DNA of 64,000 nt, from positions 124,001 to 188,000 of the forward strand of contig NZ_JACHMU010000001.1 of NCBI RefSeq assembly GCF_014205075.1, read 5' to 3'. This document shows, one piece after another, positions 1 to 8,742 of the stretch. Numbering within the stretch: the stretch's first letter is position 1; each line of letters starts with the position of its first letter. The stretch is from Microbacterium ginsengiterrae (GTDB taxonomy: Bacteria; Actinomycetota; Actinomycetes; Actinomycetales; Microbacteriaceae). Made by a program: the position numbers and the translations under genes. The notes beneath the pieces are model-generated. The model searched no databases and was not told the DNA's origin. It saw nothing but the letters and a program-made list of their open reading frames with translations.

Positions 1-468
1 CCGTGTACCGCCGCGCAGGTCGGTGGTGCGGACACGGTCGTCGACGAACTCCGCGATGACGCCGCCCTCCCCGCGCAGGAGGTAGGCCGTCCGGCTGTTC
101 TCGATGCGCGCCAGCGGAGCCAGCGGGGCCGACGTCCAGCGGCCGAGCGCCTCTCGCACGGCCTCGGGCACCGTGTCATCGTCGCCGAGGGGCCAGGAGA
201 TCTCCAGGCGCCCGTCGCCCTGACGCGGACCCTTGATGTGCCACCCGGCATCCCCGCCACCCGTGCGGCGCCGGACGGCGACGCCGGCTCGCGCGAGCTC
301 CGCCTCCGCGGTGTCGAAGTACCGGGCGTCGAGTTCTCGCAGTTCCCCGTCCGTGACGGAGAGCACCGCCGCGACGTCCGTCCATGCCGGCAGCGGGGTG
401 TCGTCGTCGACGTCGTACTTCCGCTCGACCTCGACGATCCTGGTCGGTTCCGTCGCACCCTCAGTCAT
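1..468 (-). CDS. CYTH domain protein (partial, C-terminus off window)
   Basis: The minus-strand reading frame from the ATG at 468 runs off the left edge and gives about 156 residues. Near the N-terminus it has the ExExK signature of the CYTH superfamily (EVERKYDV), followed by a region with the family pattern YFDTAEAELARAGVAVRRRTG, then GWHIKGPR and LEISWPL. CYTH proteins bind organic phosphates and divalent metals in a beta-tunnel and act as triphosphatases or as the N-domain of CHAD fusions; the missing C-terminus prevents a choice. Its start overlaps the stop of the upstream 70-residue gene by 8 nt (ATGACTGA), so the two are probably co-transcribed. Confidence 0.8.
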   Translation of the reverse strand, partial: MTEGATEPTRIVEVERKYDVDDDTPLPAWTDVAAVLSVTDGELRELDARYFDTAEAELARAGVAVRRRTGGGDAGWHIKGPRQGDGRLEISWPLGDDDTVPEAVREALGRWTSAPLAPLARIENSRTAYLLRGEGGVIAEFVDDRVRTTDLRGGTR

Positions 469-673
469 CGGTGGAGGTGAGATCCTCGAGCGCCTCGTCG
501 AACCAGTAGTCGATCTCGGTGGGGCCGTCGTCCGATCCGGTCTTCTGCGGCTCGCCGCGCCGGTTGTAGACCACCTGCGTCTCGCTGTAGGGGACGATCA
601 GCTTGTCGTCCGCGTCCTCGATGGGGACGATCTGCCCGTCCAGCGGGCCGCCGTGGAGTCGTGCGATTGCCAT
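461..673 (-). CDS. Conserved hypothetical protein, 70 aa
   Basis: A 70-residue soluble, acidic protein with a short motif HGGPLDGQIVPIEDADD near the N-terminus and an acidic tail. I do not recognise a functional family. The start ATG at 673 is preceded by TATGGT with a 6-nt gap, which fits a leaderless promoter, and the end overlaps the CYTH gene. Codon use and the linked stop/start support a real gene. Confidence 0.7.
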   Translation of the reverse strand: MAIARLHGGPLDGQIVPIEDADDKLIVPYSETQVVYNRRGEPQKTGSDDGPTEIDYWFDEALEDLTSTDD

Positions 674-679
674 GTGCTC

Positions 680-685
680 ACCATA
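680..685 (-). promoter_or_regulatory. Candidate -10 hexamer (TATGGT) of a leaderless promoter
   Basis: TATGGT on the minus strand lies 6 nt before the ATG at 673, placing the transcription start at or next to the start codon. One of ten such cases in the window. Confidence 0.45.
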
Positions 686-689
686 GTCC

Positions 690-1169
690 TCATCCGACGG
701 CGATCCCCAGCACTGCGCCGATGATCATCCAGGGCCCGAATGCGATGCGCGTCGAGCTGTCCGCGCGTCGCAACGCCATGAGCACGAGGGCGTGGAGCGC
801 ACCCAGCACGAACGCCGCAGCCGCCCCGATCGCGAGCACCTGCCAGCCGTGCCATCCGAGGACGAGTCCGATGAGGGCGGCGAGCTTCACGTCTCCTCCC
901 CCGATCCCGCCCCTGCTCACCGCGCGCAGCACGGCGTAGAAGCCGCCGAGGATCACCATCCCGGCGAATGCCGCGAGAGATGAGGCACCGCGCTGGGTCA
1001 CGAGAGCGTCGGCCAGGACGAGGCATGCTGTCGCGGCGAGCGCCGGCAGGACGATGCGATTCGGCAGCCGATGGGTGCGCGCGTCGATCACCAGCAACCA
1101 GATGCCGACTCCGGCGAGAGCGAGGTGCACGACGACCACGGCGATGTCGTACCAGGCGACGGATGGCAT
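690..1169 (-). CDS. A24-family prepilin peptidase (catalytic domain only)
   Basis: Integral membrane aspartic peptidase of the type IV prepilin/TadV family, which removes leader peptides from pilins. The first catalytic aspartate is in IDARTHRLPN and the second in the GxGD-type motif GGGDVKLAALIG; about four to five hydrophobic segments are visible. At about 159 residues it lacks the cytoplasmic methyltransferase domain of classical PilD. I chose the ATG at 1169 because TACTCT lies 6 nt upstream (leaderless pattern); an in-frame GTG at 1187 would add six residues. No pilin or secretion genes are adjacent, so its substrate is unknown. Confidence 0.85.
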   Translation of the reverse strand: MPSVAWYDIAVVVVHLALAGVGIWLLVIDARTHRLPNRIVLPALAATACLVLADALVTQRGASSLAAFAGMVILGGFYAVLRAVSRGGIGGGDVKLAALIGLVLGWHGWQVLAIGAAAAFVLGALHALVLMALRRADSSTRIAFGPWMIIGAVLGIAVG

Positions 1170-1175
1170 GCCGGA

Positions 1176-1181
1176 AGAGTA
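1176..1181 (-). promoter_or_regulatory. Candidate -10 hexamer (TACTCT), leaderless
   Basis: TACTCT on the minus strand, 6 nt before the ATG of the prepilin peptidase at 1169. Confidence 0.45.
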
Positions 1182-1268
1182 GGCCACATCGAGGGTTCCG
1201 CGATGTGACCCTGTGGAAAACGTCGATGTCCGATGTGCGAATTACGATCGGAGCACCGCTTGATTTAT

Positions 1269-1284
1269 TCGTAGATATATTCGA
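1269..1284. promoter_or_regulatory. Degenerate LexA (SOS) box upstream of imuA'
   Basis: The 16-mer TCGTAGATATATTCGA matches 9 of the 12 specified bases of the actinobacterial LexA operator TCGAAC-N4-GTTCGA. It ends 10 nt before the chosen imuA' start at 1295, where LexA binding would block initiation. imuA'-imuB-dnaE2 cassettes are classically LexA-controlled, so context raises the weight of an imperfect match. Confidence 0.5.
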
Positions 1285-1294
1285 GGATGTAGGC

Positions 1295-2092
1295 ATGGGC
1301 ACAGCACTTCCGGCCCCCGCGGCTCTCCCCCTCTCGGGCACCGCTTCCCGCGCGCAAGAGGTGCATCGGCTGCGCAGTGAGATCTCTCGCATGCAGCGGC
1401 GACGCAGCGAGTCGCCGCTCCTTCCGCTCGACCCCGCCCTGGAGGGCCTTCTGCCCGACCAGGGTCTCCGCGTCGGCTCCGCCTACTCCCTGTCCCCGTC
1501 ACCGAGCCTGCTCGGAGCGCTGCTGGCCGCGCCGTCACAGAAGGGCTCCTGGTGCGCGATCATCGGCATGCCGACGATCGGCCTCGAGGCGATGAGCGAC
1601 CTCGGTGTGGAGCTCGAGAGACTCGTGCTCGTCCCCGACCCCGGTCCCCGCTGGCTCACCGTCGCCACGGCGCTCTCCGAGGTGATCCCGCTCATCGCCG
1701 TGCATCCACGCAGCCGCGTGGCCGATGCCGACATCTCTCGCCTGAACGCGCGACTGCGCGATCGCGGCTGCACACTGCTGGTCACCGCGCCATGGCCGCA
1801 GAGCGAGGCGACGATCCGCGTCGAGGACACCGAGTGGCATGGGCTGGGCTCGGGCTGGGGGCTGCTCTCCGATCGCACGGTGACCCTGCGCACATCCGGC
1901 AGACGATTCGAGTCCGGTCGCCGGGTGCGCGTGCAGATGCCGACCTCCCTCGGCCGGGTGGATGCCGCACCCACTCCCCTTCGCACCGTTCAGCCCGTGC
2001 CCCTCTCCCCCGCGACGATGCCGAAGATGCCGATCCCGGCTGCCTCAGCAACTGCCGAGCAGACGCCGGCGCGTTGGGCGGTGGCCGGATGA
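1295..2092 (+). CDS. imuA': ImuA'-like translesion mutasome protein
   Basis: A 265-residue RecA/SulA-like protein of the ImuA' type, which in mycobacteria links ImuB and DnaE2 in damage-induced mutagenesis. The core region SAYSLSPSPSLLGALLAAPSQ to WCAIIGMPTIGLEAMSDLGVELERLVLVPDPG corresponds to the degenerate RecA-like nucleotide-binding fold, without an intact Walker A. I chose the ATG at 1295, which has GAGG about 8 nt upstream; longer upstream extensions in this frame cross the SOS box and look non-coding. It is the first gene of a three-gene operon and its TGA overlaps the ATG of imuB (ATGA). Confidence 0.85.
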   Translation: MGTALPAPAALPLSGTASRAQEVHRLRSEISRMQRRRSESPLLPLDPALEGLLPDQGLRVGSAYSLSPSPSLLGALLAAPSQKGSWCAIIGMPTIGLEAMSDLGVELERLVLVPDPGPRWLTVATALSEVIPLIAVHPRSRVADADISRLNARLRDRGCTLLVTAPWPQSEATIRVEDTEWHGLGSGWGLLSDRTVTLRTSGRRFESGRRVRVQMPTSLGRVDAAPTPLRTVQPVPLSPATMPKMPIPAASATAEQTPARWAVAG

Positions 2093-3615
2093 CCAGCCCA
2101 CCGCGCCATCTCGTGCTGTGGGTTCCGGACTGGCCGGTTCGAGCGGCGCTGGGCACCGCCCCCGGCGACGACCCCGTCGCCGTCATGCAGGCGAACCTCG
2201 TCGTCGCGTGCTCCGCCTCCGCCCGCGCACAGGGGGTCCGCCGCGGGCAGCGACGCCGCGTCGCACAGACCCGCTCCCCCGGCCTGCGCATCCTGCCCGC
2301 CGACCCGCAGCAGGAGCAGCGCGTGTTCGTGCCGGTCCTGCGACTGCTCGAGGAGCTGGTCCCCGGCGTCCAGCCCCTGCGCCCTGGGCTCGTCGCGCTG
2401 CGCGCCCGCGGCGCCGCACGCTACTACGGCGGAGAGGAGCAGGCGGCGATGCATCTCATCGACGCGCTCGCCGCACACGGCCACCCCGGAGCCCGTGCCG
2501 GTGTCGCCGACGGTCTGTTCACGGCGGAACAGGCCGCTCGCCTGGCCGACCCCGTCCTCGTGGTCCCGCAAGGCGGCTCCCGCGAGTTCCTGGCACCTCT
2601 TCCCGTGCAGGCACTGGGTGACGAGCAGATCACCGCACTGATGACCAAGCTCGGCGTGCGCACGCTGGCCGACCTCGCCGCCCTCGAGGTGGCCCACGTC
2701 CGCGACAGGCTCGGCGAACGGGGCGTGCGCCTGCACGACCTCGCAGCGGGTGCCGACTCGCGTCCGCTGACACCCCAGAAGCCCGAGCCGCAGCTCGCCC
2801 GCGAGATCGTGTTCGACAGCCCCCTGGCGCAGGCCGAGCAGGTCGCCTTCGCCGTGCGTCAGACCGCGGATGCCGTCATCGGCGGTCTGACCGAGCTCGC
2901 GCAGGTGTGCACCGAGGTCCGCATCGACCTGACCGATGACGACGGGGTGGTCTCCTCGCGGGCATGGATGCATCCCACATCCTTCGAGGCGAGCGATCTG
3001 GTGGATCGGGTGCGCTGGCAGCTCGAGGGGATGGCCGCGCAGTTCGCCGCCACGGAACGGGTGGGCGCCGGCATCCTCGAGGTGCGCATCACCCCCACGC
3101 GCGTCGATGACAGCGCTCACCACCAACCAGGGCTGTTCGGGCAGGGTCCGGAGCAGCGTCTGCATCATGCCGTCTCCCGCGTTCAGGCCATGCTCGGGCA
3201 TCGCGGTGTCGTCACCCCGCAGGTCACCGGCGGGCGTCGGCTCGCCGAACGGCAGCTGTTCCAGCCGTGGGGCGACAAGACCCCGCATGAACGGGATGCG
3301 GCGCTGCCCTGGCCGGGCAGCCTCCCGCCGCCGCACCCCTCCGAGGTGTTCGCCCCGCCGCTGCCTGCCAGGGTGACGGCGGCCGACGGCACTGCGCCGA
3401 CGGTGGACGAGCGCGGAACCCTGTCCGCACCCCCCGCACGGATCGACGACGTCCCCGTGCTCAGCTGGGCGGGCCCGTGGCCGCTGCGGGAACGCACCTG
3501 GGATGCCGCTCATGCCCGCATTGCCCAGCGTTTCCAGATCGTCGACGAATCCCAGCGCGCCTGGCTCGCCCTCTGGGAGGACGGCGCCTGGTGGTTCGAG
3601 GGGCGGTACCGCTGA
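2089..3615 (+). CDS. imuB: ImuB, inactive Y-family polymerase of the SOS mutasome
   Basis: A 508-residue Y-family polymerase paralogue. The N-terminus reads LVLWVPDWPVRA, the usual ImuB replacement for the catalytic DMDAFFASVE of active Pol IV/V, and the second carboxylate motif is not seen, so it is probably a scaffold rather than a polymerase. A QPGLF sequence at residues 346-350 resembles the beta-clamp binding motif through which ImuB recruits the mutasome to the sliding clamp. The C-terminal 150 residues are proline-rich and then fold-like (WAGPWPLRERTWD). It overlaps imuA' by 4 nt and dnaE2 by 1 nt, so the three are translationally coupled. Confidence 0.9.
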   Translation: MTSPPRHLVLWVPDWPVRAALGTAPGDDPVAVMQANLVVACSASARAQGVRRGQRRRVAQTRSPGLRILPADPQQEQRVFVPVLRLLEELVPGVQPLRPGLVALRARGAARYYGGEEQAAMHLIDALAAHGHPGARAGVADGLFTAEQAARLADPVLVVPQGGSREFLAPLPVQALGDEQITALMTKLGVRTLADLAALEVAHVRDRLGERGVRLHDLAAGADSRPLTPQKPEPQLAREIVFDSPLAQAEQVAFAVRQTADAVIGGLTELAQVCTEVRIDLTDDDGVVSSRAWMHPTSFEASDLVDRVRWQLEGMAAQFAATERVGAGILEVRITPTRVDDSAHHQPGLFGQGPEQRLHHAVSRVQAMLGHRGVVTPQVTGGRRLAERQLFQPWGDKTPHERDAALPWPGSLPPPHPSEVFAPPLPARVTAADGTAPTVDERGTLSAPPARIDDVPVLSWAGPWPLRERTWDAAHARIAQRFQIVDESQRAWLALWEDGAWWFEGRYR

Positions 3616-6600
3616 TGGGCTGGCACAACCCCGAGATGCAGTGGAAGGAGCTCGAGCGGACCCTGAGCGGGCGCCCGGCCGCCGAGCCGACCAGACCCGA
3701 CCCCGGCCCGGTCAGCCGGCGGCGGCGGACGACGCCCCCGGAGGTGGAGCGTCCTGGCGATGCCGTCCCGTACGCCGAGCTGCACGCGCACACCTCGTAC
3801 TCCTTCCTCGACGGGGCCTCCTCACCGGAGGATCTCCTGGCAGAGGCCACCCGACTGGGACTCAGTGCGCTCGCGATCACCGACCACGACGGCTTCTACG
3901 GCGCCGCACGGTTCGCCGAGACCGCCGATCTCATGGGTTCTCCGCTGCAGACCGTCTTCGGCGCCGAGCTGTCACTGGATCTGCCCTCCCCACAGGCCGG
4001 TGTCCCCGACCCTGTCGGCGAACATCTCCTCGTGCTCGCACGCGGCATCGAGGGATACCACCGGCTCTCCGGTGCGATCACGAGAGCCCAGCTGCGCGGT
4101 GGAGAGAAGGGAAGGCCCGTCTACGATCTGGACGACCTCGCGGCGAGCGCGGGCGACCACTGGACCATCCTCACCGGATGTCGCAAGGGCGGTGTCCGAC
4201 AGGGGCTGGCCCTGGGTGATGCCCAGACCCCGCTGCGACGCCTGGTCGACCTCTTCGGTCAGGACAACATCGCGGTGGAGCTCTTCGACCACGGCGACCC
4301 TCAGGACACCCGCCGCAACGACGCGCTCGCCGACCTCGCCTCCGCCCACCGCCTCCCCCTGGTGGCGACGAACAACGTGCACTACGCCGCCCCGCAGCGC
4401 GCAGGACTCGCCGAGGCCATCGCCGCCGTGCGCGCTGTGCGCAGCATGGACGCCCTGGACGGCTGGCTGCCCTCGCACGGTTCGGCGCATCTGCGAAGCG
4501 GGGCAGAGATGACCGAGCGGTTCCGCCGCTACCCCGGCGCGATCTCGCACGGCCTCACCATCGCCGAAGAGTCCGCGTTCGAGCTGCGACGAGCGCGACC
4601 CGACCTGCCGCGGCAGGAGGTCCCAGAGGGGCATACCCCGATGAGCTGGCTGCGGCGGCTGGTGTGGGAGGCTGTCCCCTCGCGGTATCCCCGGCTCGAC
4701 GACGCTGGGCGTGCGCGCATCGAACGCGAGCTGAACGTGATCGAGGAGAAGGACTTCCCCGGATACTTCCTCATCGTGCACGGCATCGTCACCGAGGCGA
4801 AGCGCCGCGGCATCCTCTGTCAGGGGCGGGGTTCTGCTGCGGCGAGCGCGGTCTGCTACCTGCTGGGCATCACCGCCGTCGACCCCATCCTCTACGAACT
4901 GCCCTTCGAGCGCTTCCTCGCCAGTACGCGCGAGGAGGAACCCGACATCGACGTGGACTTCGACTCCGGGCGCCGCGAAGAGGTGATCCAGTGGGTCTAC
5001 GAGCAGTACGGACGAGAGTGCGCCGCCCAGGTGGCGAACATCATCCAGTACCGTCCGAAGAACGCCGTGCGCGACATGGCGAGGGCGCTGGGATTCTCTC
5101 CCGGACAGCAGGACGCGTGGTCCCGCCAGGTCGACGGGTGGGGTGCTGGCCTGCAACCGGCAGACGGACACGACATCCCCGAGACCGTGCTGGAGTACGC
5201 CGGCGAGGTGCTCAAGGCGCCACGGCATCTGGGGATCCACTCCGGCGGGATGGTGCTCACCGCGCGCCCGGTGGGTGAGGTCGTCCCCGTCGAGCACGCG
5301 CGCATGGACGATCGCACCGTCATCCAGTGGGACAAGGACGACGCCGCATGGATGGGGCTGGTGAAGTTCGACCTGCTGGGGCTGGGCATGCTCGCAGCCC
5401 TGCAGAACTGCTTCGACCTCATCGCCGCCGCGACCGGTGAGAAGTGGATGCTGGAGACGATCCCCAAAGAGGAGGCGGGGGTGTACGACATGCTCTGCCG
5501 GGCGGATTCGATCGGAGTGTTCCAGGTGGAGTCCCGTGCGCAGATCGGGCTGCTCCCCCGACTGCAGCCGCGCCGCTTCTACGATCTCGCCATCCAGATC
5601 GCCCTCATCCGCCCCGGCCCCATCCAGGGCGGGGCCGTGCACCCGTTCGTCCGACGCAAGATGGGAACGGATGAGGTGACCTATCCGCACCCCGCTCTGA
5701 AACCGGTGCTGGAGCGCACCAAGGGCATCCCGGTCTTCCAGGAGCAGCTCATCCAGATGGCGACCACGATCGGCGATTGCACCGCCGACGAGGCCGACAC
5801 CCTGCGCCGGGCCATGGGTTCCAAACGCGGTCTGGAACGGATCGACAGCATCCGCGAGAAGCTGTACGCCGGGATGGCCCGTCACGGTCTGAGTCAGGAG
5901 CAGTCCGACCGCATCTACGCCCAGATCCAGGCGTTCTCGCACTTCGGGTTCGCCGAATCCCACTCGCTGTCCTTCGCCCTGCTGGTCTACGCCAGCTCAT
6001 GGTTGAAGCTGCACTACCCGGCCGCGTTCCTCGCCGGGCTCCTGAACGCGCAGCCGATGGGCTTCTACTCCGCCTCGACACTCACCGCGGATGCCAGGCG
6101 GCACGGCGTGGAGGTGCGCCGACCGGACCTGCATGCCTCTGCGGCCTCCGCCGCCCTGGAGCCGTTGGCGGATTCCACCGGACCGACCGGTGCGCACTCC
6201 TGCACCGTCTACGAGCAGCCGACACCGGGTGAGTTCGATCGGAATGCTCCCGACGAGTCCGAGAGCCACCGCCGAGACGGACGGTACGCCGTGCGGCTGG
6301 GGATCGGCAGCGTCCGGGGCATCGGCATGCCGATGGCGGAGCGCATCGTCGCGGAGCGCGAGGCGAACGGCCCGTATCGGGATCTGCACGACCTGGTGCG
6401 GCGGACGGATGCGACAGCAGCGCAGCTGGAGGCACTGTCGACCGCCGGCGCGTTCGAGTGCCTGGGGCTGACCAGACGTGAAGGGGTCTGGCTCGCGGGA
6501 GCCGCCGCAGAGGACCGCGCCCGGTTCCTCCCCGGCACGACCGTGTCGGTGCAGCCGCCGCTGTTCACCGATCAGACCAGCTACGAACTGCTGGCGTCGG

Positions 6601-6989
6601 ATCTCTCCGCCACCGGGGTCTCCATCGAGGATCATCCGATGAGGCACTTCCGATCCGCCCTCGATGACCGCGGAGTGCTCTCCGCCGATCAGCTGCGAGA
6701 TCACGAGGTCGGTCGGCGCATCGAGGTCGCCGGACTGGTCACCCACCGGCAACGGCCGGCGACCGCCTCCGGGATCACCTTCCTCAACATCGAGGATGAG
6801 CACGGGCTGGTCAACATCGTCTGCTCGAGCGGGGTGTGGGCTCGATATCGCCGCGTGGCCAGGGATTCACCCGCATTGATCGTGCGCGGCATCCTGGAGC
6901 GCTCACCCGAAGGCGTCATCAACGTCCTCGCCGACGCGTTCGAGGATCTGCGCACCGGGATCGAGCATCGATCCCGTGACTTCCGCTGA
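3615..6989 (+). CDS. dnaE2: Error-prone DNA polymerase III alpha subunit, DnaE2/ImuC
   Basis: A 1124-residue C-family polymerase. Order: PHP domain from about residue 53 (YAELHAHTSYSFLDG), palm with the two catalytic aspartates in PDIDVDFD (D446, D448) and the third in KFDLLGL (D586), fingers, helix-hairpin region (GIGSVRGIGMPMAERIV), and a C-terminal OB fold (about 1000-1090, RIEVAGLVTHRQRP). The length and the lack of the long tau-binding C-terminus separate it from replicative DnaE1. The upstream frame extends to 3477 but the ATG at 3615 overlaps the imuB stop (TGATG) and is the natural start. It is expected to carry out lesion bypass with ImuA' and ImuB. Confidence 0.95.
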   Translation: MGWHNPEMQWKELERTLSGRPAAEPTRPDPGPVSRRRRTTPPEVERPGDAVPYAELHAHTSYSFLDGASSPEDLLAEATRLGLSALAITDHDGFYGAARFAETADLMGSPLQTVFGAELSLDLPSPQAGVPDPVGEHLLVLARGIEGYHRLSGAITRAQLRGGEKGRPVYDLDDLAASAGDHWTILTGCRKGGVRQGLALGDAQTPLRRLVDLFGQDNIAVELFDHGDPQDTRRNDALADLASAHRLPLVATNNVHYAAPQRAGLAEAIAAVRAVRSMDALDGWLPSHGSAHLRSGAEMTERFRRYPGAISHGLTIAEESAFELRRARPDLPRQEVPEGHTPMSWLRRLVWEAVPSRYPRLDDAGRARIERELNVIEEKDFPGYFLIVHGIVTEAKRRGILCQGRGSAAASAVCYLLGITAVDPILYELPFERFLASTREEEPDIDVDFDSGRREEVIQWVYEQYGRECAAQVANIIQYRPKNAVRDMARALGFSPGQQDAWSRQVDGWGAGLQPADGHDIPETVLEYAGEVLKAPRHLGIHSGGMVLTARPVGEVVPVEHARMDDRTVIQWDKDDAAWMGLVKFDLLGLGMLAALQNCFDLIAAATGEKWMLETIPKEEAGVYDMLCRADSIGVFQVESRAQIGLLPRLQPRRFYDLAIQIALIRPGPIQGGAVHPFVRRKMGTDEVTYPHPALKPVLERTKGIPVFQEQLIQMATTIGDCTADEADTLRRAMGSKRGLERIDSIREKLYAGMARHGLSQEQSDRIYAQIQAFSHFGFAESHSLSFALLVYASSWLKLHYPAAFLAGLLNAQPMGFYSASTLTADARRHGVEVRRPDLHASAASAALEPLADSTGPTGAHSCTVYEQPTPGEFDRNAPDESESHRRDGRYAVRLGIGSVRGIGMPMAERIVAEREANGPYRDLHDLVRRTDATAAQLEALSTAGAFECLGLTRREGVWLAGAAAEDRARFLPGTTVSVQPPLFTDQTSYELLASDLSATGVSIEDHPMRHFRSALDDRGVLSADQLRDHEVGRRIEVAGLVTHRQRPATASGITFLNIEDEHGLVNIVCSSGVWARYRRVARDSPALIVRGILERSPEGVINVLADAFEDLRTGIEHRSRDFR

Positions 6990-6998
6990 GCGGCATCG

Positions 6999-7379
6999 TC
7001 ACCAGAAGCGCGGCGGCTCCGGTTCCGGCTCCCGGTTCGCGCCGCCCCAGCGGAGTGCTTCGCTGGTGACGGCGGATGCCGCGGCATCCGCCCCGCGCAG
7101 GGCGAGGTCCGCTTCGGCCGCACCAGGGCCGACCGGATCGATGAGGAGCGTCGTGACGACACCGGAGCGCCCCTGTGCGATCGTGCATTCGAGGACACGA
7201 CCGACCCAGGTCGTCGCGCCGTGACCGACCGTCGCACCGTGCTGATATCGGACCCGCGTCTCGAGATCCGTCACCGCGAGCACCATTCGCTCGCCCTCCC
7301 CGTCGAGGCGCTCGGCGACCTCGACGCGGTGCCCGTGCGGGACGGGCGCCGGCACGGAGATCACGATCGTCCTGTCCAT
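6999..7379 (-). CDS. Hypothetical protein, 126 aa
   Basis: A soluble 126-residue protein with no transmembrane segment, mixed beta-rich composition at the N-terminus (TIVISVPAPVPHGHRVEVAERLDGEGERMVLAVTD-like strands) and a tail rich in proline and glutamate. No family recognised. It converges on dnaE2 with a 9-nt gap. TAGGCT lies 6 nt before the ATG, supporting a leaderless start at 7379. Confidence 0.65.
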   Translation of the reverse strand: MDRTIVISVPAPVPHGHRVEVAERLDGEGERMVLAVTDLETRVRYQHGATVGHGATTWVGRVLECTIAQGRSGVVTTLLIDPVGPGAAEADLALRGADAAASAVTSEALRWGGANREPEPEPPRFW

Positions 7380-7385
7380 GACTAC

Positions 7386-7391
7386 AGCCTA
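7386..7391 (-). promoter_or_regulatory. Candidate -10 hexamer (TAGGCT), leaderless
   Basis: TAGGCT on the minus strand, 6 nt before the ATG at 7379. Confidence 0.45.
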
Positions 7392-7492
7392 CGAACTCGG
7401 GCGCCGGCAGGACACCCATGTGCGTGGACGCAGGATACGCTCGCGAAAGTGGTCATCTGATGACTATGCGGGGTTGCACAGGTGCTCCCTCC

Positions 7493-7498
7493 TACGCT
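7493..7498 (+). promoter_or_regulatory. Candidate -10 hexamer (TACGCT), leaderless
   Basis: TACGCT with a 7-nt gap to the ATG at 7506 of the DedA-family gene; used to prefer that ATG over the one at 7500. Confidence 0.45.
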
Positions 7499-7505
7499 GA
7501 TGGCC

Positions 7506-8153
7506 ATGGATGCCGGAGCCGAGAATCTCAATGCTGTCGCGGCCTGGGCCGTCTCCCTCATGGAGACTCTCGGAGGGCTCGGAGCGGGGGTCGCCATCGC
7601 CGCGGAGAACCTGTTCCCCCCGCTGCCGAGCGAGATCATCCTCCCCCTGGCAGGGTTCGCCGCAGCTCAGGGCACGCTCGGCCTGTTCGAGGTCCTCATC
7701 TGGACGACGGTGGGTTCGGTCGTCGGCGCGCTCGCGCTGTACGGGCTCGGGGCATGGCTGGGGCGCCGCCGCATGTACGCCATCGCCGACAGGATCCCGT
7801 TGCTGAAGATCCAGGACGTCGAGCGGACCGAGGCATGGTTCGCACGGCACGGCTCGAAGGCGGTCTTCTTCGGGCGGATGATCCCGATCTTCCGCAGCCT
7901 CATCTCCATCCCCGCTGGTATCGAGCGGATGCCGCTGGTCCGGTTCACCCTCCTGACGCTCGCCGGCAGCGCGATCTGGAATTCGATCTTCGTCCTGGCG
8001 GGATTCTTCCTCGGCGCGAACTGGCACGTCGTCGAGGACTATGCGGGGATCTTCCAGAAGATCGTCATCGGCGTCGTCGCTGTCGCCGTCATCACGTGGA
8101 TCGTCGTGCGAGTGCGTCAGCTGCGCCGCAGGAGACTCGCCGTCGACGCCTGA
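7506..8153 (+). CDS. DedA-family membrane protein
   Basis: A 215-residue inner-membrane protein of the DedA/SNARE-associated (VTT) superfamily, implicated in undecaprenyl-phosphate and phospholipid recycling. Diagnostic pieces are the re-entrant-loop region ENLFPPLPSEIILPLAGF, the glycine-rich hydrophobic segment GSVVGALALYGLGAWLGRR, and the family motif FFGRMIPIFRSLISIPAG followed by membrane segments and a basic C-terminal tail (RQLRRRRLAVDA). It stands alone between two minus-strand genes. Confidence 0.9.
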   Translation: MDAGAENLNAVAAWAVSLMETLGGLGAGVAIAAENLFPPLPSEIILPLAGFAAAQGTLGLFEVLIWTTVGSVVGALALYGLGAWLGRRRMYAIADRIPLLKIQDVERTEAWFARHGSKAVFFGRMIPIFRSLISIPAGIERMPLVRFTLLTLAGSAIWNSIFVLAGFFLGANWHVVEDYAGIFQKIVIGVVAVAVITWIVVRVRQLRRRRLAVDA

Positions 8154-8160
8154 CCGCGCG

Positions 8161-8622
8161 TCACGACGGCGCATCTCCCGCCGCACGCCGCACGATCTCC
8201 GTGAGGCGGCCCCACGCCTCCTCGCTCGGATCGGTCAGCGCGTACGAGGTCGGCCACAGACCGCTCGGGTCATCGAGCGCTGCCTGCACGCTCACCCCGA
8301 AGGTCGAATAGCGTTCCTTGTCCATCTGACCGCTGCGGAAGAACACCACGACCTTGCCGTCGCGCGCGTAGCCGGGTTGACCGTAGTAGAGCTTCGGAGC
8401 CAGGTCAGGTGCGACACTCGTGACGATTTCATGCACACGCTCTGCCAACTCACGGTCACCGTCGGGCATCTGCGCGATGCGCTCCCTCAGCTCCGCAGCC
8501 TCAGCGGCTGCCTTCTCCGCGCCCTTGGCTCGTCTGGCCTCGGCTTTGAGCTCGGCCGCCCGCTCCTTCATCGCCTTGCGTTCCTCGGCTGAAAAGCCTG
8601 CTGCGGAATCCTTGCGTGTCAT
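8161..8622 (-). CDS. DUF1801-type (YdhG/iron-chaperone-like) protein
   Basis: A 153-residue protein. The first 60 residues are a charged, alanine-rich helix or coiled coil (SAEERKAMKERAAELKAEARRAKGAEKAAAEAAEL-like, shown here only in outline). The C-terminal 90 residues carry the DUF1801 pattern: VAPDLAPKLYYGQPGYARDGKVVVFF and MDKERYSTFGVS. Related domains bind iron or small ligands, but the role of these proteins is not established. It converges on the DedA gene (7-nt gap). Confidence 0.8.
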   Translation of the reverse strand: MTRKDSAAGFSAEERKAMKERAAELKAEARRAKGAEKAAAEAAELRERIAQMPDGDRELAERVHEIVTSVAPDLAPKLYYGQPGYARDGKVVVFFRSGQMDKERYSTFGVSVQAALDDPSGLWPTSYALTDPSEEAWGRLTEIVRRAAGDAPS

Positions 8623-8742
8623 CCTCGGCCCCTCCTCGTGTGTCGGTGACATCCACGCTACGACGACGATCGGCGAGGGGCTTCTCGATTCCTGATGCAT
8701 CGACCTCTCCTGCGCCGTGGGAAAGCCTGCCACCATGGAGCC

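Noticed and set aside
3972..5963. 663-residue open frame on the minus strand
   Set aside because: It is antisense to dnaE2, whose domains and catalytic residues are intact; long antisense frames are expected at this GC content.
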